From NCBI RefSeq assembly GCF_011045115.1, contig NZ_JAAKZG010000001.1, positions 663,011 to 727,010 on the forward strand: 64,000 bases of DNA, in the 5' to 3' direction. Below the pieces are notes generated by a model that was not told the DNA's origin, searched no databases, and was given only the letters and a program-made list of their open reading frames with translations. The DNA is from Mesorhizobium zhangyense. Lineage in GTDB: Bacteria; Pseudomonadota; Alphaproteobacteria; Rhizobiales; Rhizobiaceae. Both the position numbers and the translations under genes were made by a program. Shown here piece after piece: positions 60,672 to 64,000 of this stretch (the stretch's first letter is position 1; every line of letters starts with the position of its first letter).

Positions 60672-60768
60672 TTAGCCTAATCCCCCAGATTGGCTACAAA
60701 AATTATAGCCTCCCTGTAGCCAGCATAAAGTACCCGCGCGCCGCGGTTGCCGGCCATGTCATTAGCCT
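60672..60768. repeat. cluster of TAGCC repeats next to tRNA-Pro
   Basis: TAGCC occurs four times in this direction (TTAGCCT at 60672, TATAGCC near 60705, GTAGCC at 60716, TTAGCCT at 60762). GGCTACA (60692-60698) and TGTAGCC (60715-60721) form an inverted pair. The position fits recombinase arm-type or excisionase sites of an integrated element; this is inferred. Confidence 0.4.
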
Positions 60769-60804
60769 GCATAATCCGGTCTCAATCTGGTGCGGGGGCA
60801 AAAA

Positions 60805-61233
60805 TTGCCAATTGACGGTCTTTACTCACTGGCTGCCGTCGGCATTGCAGGTATGTCAGCAATCGTTCTCAAGCTCGACCAGGGCCGAATCGAGGGCAAC
60901 GACTCTGCGGGTGCGCGGTATATCGGGACTTACGAGGCTGATGGCACCGGATACAGGCTAACACTTGAGATCACCTCGCCACCCAACTCGTTCGGTGTTT
61001 TTGGAAGTTCGGCGAGTGAGACCTTTCGCACAAATAGCGATAGCATTATCGTACCGGCGTCGCTGTTTCTGGAAAGAGTGCCCTACACGCTCCCTAGCTA
61101 TGGAATCACGGTCATAGCGACGCGAATTCCTGACACATATGCGAATCTAGCAGGCAAGGACGGCATTCGAACGTTGATTGGCATGCTCGAGCGCGCCGAG
61201 GCTGCTTGGAAAAATGCGGCTCGGCCGATGTGA
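60805..61233 (+). CDS. GrlR-like small beta-barrel protein
   Basis: This protein of about 142 aa starts from a TTG preceded by GCGGGGG; a GTG at 60790 is possible. The sequence PIDGLYSL...GIAGMSAIVLKLDQGRIEGND, then YIGTYEADGTGYRLTLEI and a SIIVPASLF strand, follows the 'DGLY..F......G.G.vvl.dG.i.GGD....y.G.Y' pattern of GrlR lipocalin-like proteins. GrlR itself is a negative regulator in pathogenic E. coli; homologues in rhizobial islands are uncharacterised. Lower GC than the chromosome fits an acquired gene. Confidence 0.55.
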   Translation: MPIDGLYSLAAVGIAGMSAIVLKLDQGRIEGNDSAGARYIGTYEADGTGYRLTLEITSPPNSFGVFGSSASETFRTNSDSIIVPASLFLERVPYTLPSYGITVIATRIPDTYANLAGKDGIRTLIGMLERAEAAWKNAARPM

Positions 61234-61330
61234 CTGTTCTCGTAGAGGCGGGTGTTCTGTTAGCCCGTAAAGCTGGACGGCGTGACCTTATGCGCTATCT
61301 TTGGTCTGACAACCGATGGGAGACGCACAG

Positions 61331-61492
61331 ATGCCGACCTACGCGATTGTAATTGTTGGTGCAGGAGTGCTCGCCTTCATCGCAGGTTGCATCTTGATCT
61401 GGATGGAGCGCCGAAAGTTGAAGGACTTCTCCGGCCGGGAAGCAGTTCCCAGCGGACCGGATGTCGGCGGTTTCGACGGCGGTGGTCTTTAG
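61331..61492 (+). CDS. small single-pass membrane protein (53 aa)
   Basis: The ATG, with GGGAGA 8 bases upstream, opens a 53-codon frame. It has an N-terminal helix (YAIVIVGAGVLAFIAGCILIW), a positively charged ERRKLK stop-transfer and a short tail ending in GGFDGGGL. The Cys within the helix could be lipid- or partner-linked. The topology should be N-out, C-in. No known toxin or holin family is evident. It is embedded in the tRNA-Pro island. Confidence 0.6.
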   Translation: MPTYAIVIVGAGVLAFIAGCILIWMERRKLKDFSGREAVPSGPDVGGFDGGGL

Positions 61493-61922
61493 GATCACAC
61501 CGACAACTAGAAGCGCATTCTTGGCAGGCGGAGCGGACGCGGCAGAACTGCCTGAGAACCCTGTCCGGCAAGCCGAACCGTCGCCGCCGCGCCCGCGCGG
61601 GCCATTAGGGCATGTAACATCACAATGACAATGACGAATTGTTTACGTTGGAAACGCCTCTCCAGATCTTGACCATCTGGTCAAGATCCAGAACTATCCC
61701 CACGCGGCAGCCTGGGGGCAGCCGCAAGGCTGACGCGCCAAGACCTTGGGGGTTGAGGCGTGTCAGCCATCACTTAATTGACGGCCGACACCGAATCTCG
61801 GCAATTTCTCCATGCGGTGAACATCAGGCGCCGCGCTGGCCGGTGTGGAAAGCAATGGACTTCCGTCTCACCGGCCACACGTCTTTCATATTTAACCGTT
61901 CTGAACGGACGTGCCTTCAGGA
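61493..61922. other. 430-base island gap rich in inverted repeats
   Basis: No gene was accepted here. It holds GATCTTGACCA-TC-TGGTCAAGATC (61665-61688, perfect), GGCTGACGCGCC/GGCGTGTCAGCC (61728-61739 and 61757-61768, one wobble), GGCCGGTG/CACCGGCC (61838-61845 and 61869-61876) with an inner GGAA/TTCC, and the palindrome GCCCGCGCGGGC at 61591. It may encode a structured RNA or contain protein-binding sites. Confidence 0.45.
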
Positions 61923-62216
61923 TTAGGTTGTTCGTGCTGCGATATAATCTCGCAGGAATTTCTCTGCATTATCAGGAAACCGGTGAAAGCCGATTTGTTT
62001 GATCATTTCATGCCACGTCTCAACATCCGGCGCGTCTTCATAAAGTTCCTCGGCGGCCTTGATGACGCCGGGCGGTACAATTTGAGCCGTATCTGCAAGG
62101 TGCCTTAATAGCTTTGCTGCATCGAGATTCCGATCATCATTCGGAAATGCTTCCGCCTTGCTCTCACGCCATTCCGCCTGTTCGGTAAACAGTTCGGCCA
62201 AATCACTATTATCCAT
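61923..62216 (-). CDS. unrecognised 97-aa island protein
   Basis: This soluble, acidic, helical protein (LAELFTEQAEWRESKAEAF; NLDAAKLLRHLADTAQIVP) has no known motif. AGGAGA at 7-base spacing supports the ATG. It is transcribed toward tRNA-Pro, opposite to the GrlR-like gene. Its frame, ribosome site and amino-acid composition suggest a real gene. Confidence 0.6.
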   Translation of the reverse strand: MDNSDLAELFTEQAEWRESKAEAFPNDDRNLDAAKLLRHLADTAQIVPPGVIKAAEELYEDAPDVETWHEMIKQIGFHRFPDNAEKFLRDYIAARTT

Positions 62217-62442
62217 TACATTTCTCCTCTCGCCGGCACGCAGCCGAACGTTTCAACAATGCCTGTCGATGGACAAGCTTCTATGTTCACCCAATGGGTG
62301 CATTTTGAGCTGAAAGGCCGCTAGTAGGTTTTCGAAGCGGCGAGGCCCACTGAAGGGCTGAGCTGTCCCTTTCGGGATGCGCTGCCAATAGAGGTGAATT
62401 AATATTGCAAAGTCAAGTACCCTTCGCGCTTACCACTTCACC
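62217..62442. other. 226-base gap with small inverted repeats
   Basis: CACCCAATGGGTG forms a dyad near 62288-62300. A stretch around 62320-62380 has several weak stems. No gene or clear promoter pair was recognised. Confidence 0.4.
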
Positions 62443-62778
62443 CTACTCCGCCAGCCTCCAATTCACCTCCGCATACGATGCCGCTGCAACGATGCGGCAA
62501 TGCGCGACCTTGAGCATCTCTGAAAGCTTGGTGGCCGCAGCGATGGAGGTCGCCAGTTGGTCCGCTAGATCTAACAGTCCGTCCGCGCCATCGATGGTCT
62601 CGAACGTTTTGGCTAACTCGTCGCGGCTACGATGAAGAAGTCCATATGCGCGGGCTGCTAGGCGGAATTGGTCGCTACCGGCGACTTGGACGGAAGGAGC
62701 GTACTGCTCTGGGGTGGGATGCGCCCCGAAATCGAAACTTGCACAAAACTCGGCGGTGAGTGGGAGGTGGGTGGTCAT
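62443..62778 (-). CDS. unrecognised 111-aa protein divergent to XRE gene
   Basis: The ATG at 62778 with AAAGG upstream gives 111 aa; the frame opens further to 62847, but that part covers operator DNA. The protein is helical and soluble, with a central ETIDGADGLLDLADQLATSI. No known family or domain is seen. Its promoter TTGACA-16-TAGGGT (minus strand) overlaps operators 2 and 3 of the XRE module, so it is probably regulated by the divergent XRE protein. Confidence 0.6.
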   Translation of the reverse strand: MTTHLPLTAEFCASFDFGAHPTPEQYAPSVQVAGSDQFRLAARAYGLLHRSRDELAKTFETIDGADGLLDLADQLATSIAAATKLSEMLKVAHCRIVAAASYAEVNWRLAE

Positions 62779-62792
62779 TTGTGTGCCTTTCT

Positions 62793-62870
62793 TAACCCGT
62801 ATGGTTATGAAAATAACCCTAGTGGTTAATTTAGCGCTGTCAACCATAAAATAACCCTACCGGTTATTTT
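62793..62870. promoter_or_regulatory. three TAACC-N5-GGTTA operators in divergent promoter
   Basis: TAACC-CGTAT-GGTTA (62793-62807), TAACC-CTAGT-GGTTA (62814-62828) and TAACC-CTACC-GGTTA (62852-62866). The third extends to 9-bp arms (62848-62870). The first two centres are 21 bases apart, two helical turns. On the minus strand TTGACA (complement of 62838-62843) and TAGGGT form the likely promoter. On the plus strand TTGTTT/TACAAT (near 62869 and 62891) serves the XRE gene. Confidence 0.75.
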
Positions 62871-62907
62871 GTTTGCCCTAGAAGGTCTTTTACAATACCC
62901 TACGGCA

Positions 62908-63141
62908 ATGATCACATCTGCACAGATACGCGCCGCCAGAGCACTCATAAACTGGAAACAGACTGACCTGTCAAAAGCTGCAGGTGTGTCGGAAATGAGT
63001 GTTAAGAACATTGAGCGAGGCACTACAGATCCTCGCGTAAGCACGCTGGAAGCCATCCGCACCGCCCTCGAGGCGGCCGGCGTCAGCTTTTTGGCAGACG
63101 GCGAAACGACACCAGGCGGTCCAGGAGTGCGCCTTCGCTAG
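62908..63141 (+). CDS. XRE-family transcriptional regulator of island
   Basis: This 77-aa protein from the ATG at 62908 is a single HTH: ITSAQIRAARALINWKQTDL, SKAAGVSEMSVKNIERG, TTDPRVSTLEAIRTALEAAG, then VSFLADGETTPGGPGVRLR. That tail is common in small phage/ICE-type regulators. An in-frame start at 62869 lies in the promoter. The dyad array directly upstream is the expected operator for autoregulation. It is divergent from the 111-aa gene. Confidence 0.85.
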   Translation: MITSAQIRAARALINWKQTDLSKAAGVSEMSVKNIERGTTDPRVSTLEAIRTALEAAGVSFLADGETTPGGPGVRLR

Positions 63142-63274
63142 AGCACGAGAGGGCATATGCCCGAATGCATGTTTCGACATGACAAAAATGCCAATTTGCA
63201 TAGTGTTTTCAGGGGGTTGCTGTAGATCAACATCTGTGGAATCTATGCCGCGACTGCTAACATCGCGAGTTGTC

Positions 63275-63811
63275 ATGGATACAGAATCGTCCCGCCTCGA
63301 ACCTCGTCTCATGAAGCGCCCAGAAGCAGCCGCCTATCTAGGAGTAAGCATTGCGACGTTCTCCGGCTGGGTTGCGGCTGGGCATCTGCCGAAGCCTGTA
63401 TTCGGCTCAACGCGATGGGACCGGCGTGCCATCGACGCTACTCTTGATAAGCTGGCCGGCTTGGGGCTGCCTACGGCATCGGTCGACGAGGATCCATATG
63501 AGAAGTGGCTGAACGGATCGGAAACTGCTCTGCAAAAGTGGGTGAGAGAAAATCCTGTTCCACCTCCGCCGAAGTTCCAATTGAATCTCCGACAGAAGAC
63601 TGCGTTAAAAAAGTTGGGCAGACGAGATCCCCAAGCCCAGACCATCGACGCCATGGATGGAGTTGGTGAAGCCACGATGAACGAACTAGTGGCTTATAAG
63701 CTCGTGAAATTGACGGGTTACGACAAGAAAATGAGACCGTTATTCCTGCTCACCAAATTGGGCGGCGAACAATATGATCTCTATGAGGCCACGATGGCTT
63801 GGAACCTGTAA
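63275..63811 (+). CDS. excisionase/AlpA-like DNA-binding protein with extended C terminus
   Basis: With the ATG at 63275 the product is 178 aa. Residues about 13-60 form a MerR/AlpA-type HTH (RPEAAAYLGVSIATFSGWVAAGHLPKPV, TRWDRRAIDATLDKL), as in excisionases and prophage regulators. The remainder, including a region with GVGEATMNELVAYKLVKLTGYD, is helical and more than an excisionase normally has. It lies 12 bases upstream of the recombinase gene. A longer reading to 63179 is unlikely. Role in excision control is inferred. Confidence 0.65.
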   Translation: MDTESSRLEPRLMKRPEAAAYLGVSIATFSGWVAAGHLPKPVFGSTRWDRRAIDATLDKLAGLGLPTASVDEDPYEKWLNGSETALQKWVRENPVPPPPKFQLNLRQKTALKKLGRRDPQAQTIDAMDGVGEATMNELVAYKLVKLTGYDKKMRPLFLLTKLGGEQYDLYEATMAWNL

Positions 63812-63823
63812 GGGTTCGCTTAG

Positions 63824-64000
63824 ATGCCCCTCACGCTCTTCAAGCGCGGCGGATATTGGTACCTTCGGGGTTCCGTTCGGGGAATCCAATACTATGCGTC
63901 CACCAAGACCGCGGACCGCGATGCTGCTGACGACATAAGGATACTTACTGAAGGGCGTCTGTTCCAGGAAAGCGTGTTCGGCAAGAAAGCTGTCAAAACT
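63824..64000 (+). CDS. tyrosine recombinase/integrase, N-terminal fragment cut by window end
   Basis: The first 59 codons are visible: PLTLFKRGGYWYLRGSVRG, then YYASTKTADRDAADDIRIL. This is the usual N terminus of phage-type tyrosine recombinases, a three-stranded sheet before the arm-binding domain. The AAGGG site at about 9 bases supports the ATG. The catalytic R-H-R-Y residues are beyond the window. Direction is away from tRNA-Pro. Together with the preceding HTH gene it marks the mobile character of the region. Confidence 0.8.
   Translation, partial: MPLTLFKRGGYWYLRGSVRGIQYYASTKTADRDAADDIRILTEGRLFQESVFGKKAVKT

Noticed and set aside
61282..61608. 108-codon plus-strand frame over the 53-aa membrane protein gene
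   Set aside because: Its start lacks a good site and its sequence is Arg-rich shadow; the other frame has a ribosome site and a clear membrane helix.
61639..61926. Plus-strand frame of 95 codons in the repeat-rich gap
   Set aside because: Covers several inverted repeats, has no ribosome site and no recognisable protein features.

Overview
The window reads as chromosomal DNA of a Hyphomicrobiales (Rhizobiales) alphaproteobacterium, most like Mesorhizobium, Nitratireductor or other Phyllobacteriaceae. Evidence: GC-rich codon use, dense long protein-coding genes, the divergent phaC / aminotransferase-hom-glpX-recJ arrangement, rplM-rpsI near argC, ctaA beside a DUF2842 gene, and small families (DUF2336, DUF2842) typical of this group. 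Genus is inferred, not proven.

Layout. 1-3.1 kb: 3' part of S-formylglutathione hydrolase, a cytochrome b subunit coupled to a Tat-exported molybdopterin enzyme, and a small XRE regulator preceded by a perfect 10-bp-arm dyad. 3.2-7.9 kb: tandem glycine riboswitch plus gcvT-gcvH-gcvP. 8-17 kb: parE, a FUSC-family transporter, a DUF2336 protein, a MaoC hydratase / CoA-ester lyase pair, flavin reductase, nitroreductase and an exported protein. 17-29.9 kb: thrS, yidD, a LysR regulator with a small divergent gene, NifU/SufU-type scaffold, folE, hisI, a patatin, then recJ, glpX, hom, aminotransferase and a small lipoprotein on the minus strand. 30-42.6 kb: phaC, an M15-type lipoprotein, tRNA-Glu, flavin amine oxidase, cyclase, cytochrome P450, membrane protein, and a minus-strand cluster (enoyl-CoA hydratase, 78-aa protein, CoA-binding protein, O-acetylhomoserine sulfhydrylase-type enzyme, cupin), then a thioesterase. 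42.6-51 kb: rplM-rpsI, a low-GC insert with two unrecognised genes, glycerophosphodiesterase, agmatinase-family enzyme, argC, a streptomycin-kinase-like gene, ctaA and DUF2842.

51-60.6 kb is an exopolysaccharide locus: deacetylase, CelD/FemAB-like acetyltransferase, Wzc/ExoP-like chain-length protein with a degenerate kinase domain, Wza-like export lipoprotein, GT4 glycosyltransferase, polyprenyl-phosphate sugar transferase and O-antigen-ligase/polymerase. Together these can build, modify, polymerise and export a surface polysaccharide.

60.6-64 kb begins at a tRNA-Pro(GGG) gene and has island character: lower GC, short unrecognised genes, a GrlR-like protein, inverted repeats, a divergent XRE module with three TAACC-N5-GGTTA operators, an excisionase-like protein, and the start of a tyrosine recombinase that leaves the window. 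This accessory segment is the most likely place for undescribed biology. No CRISPR array, rRNA or complete insertion sequence was seen.
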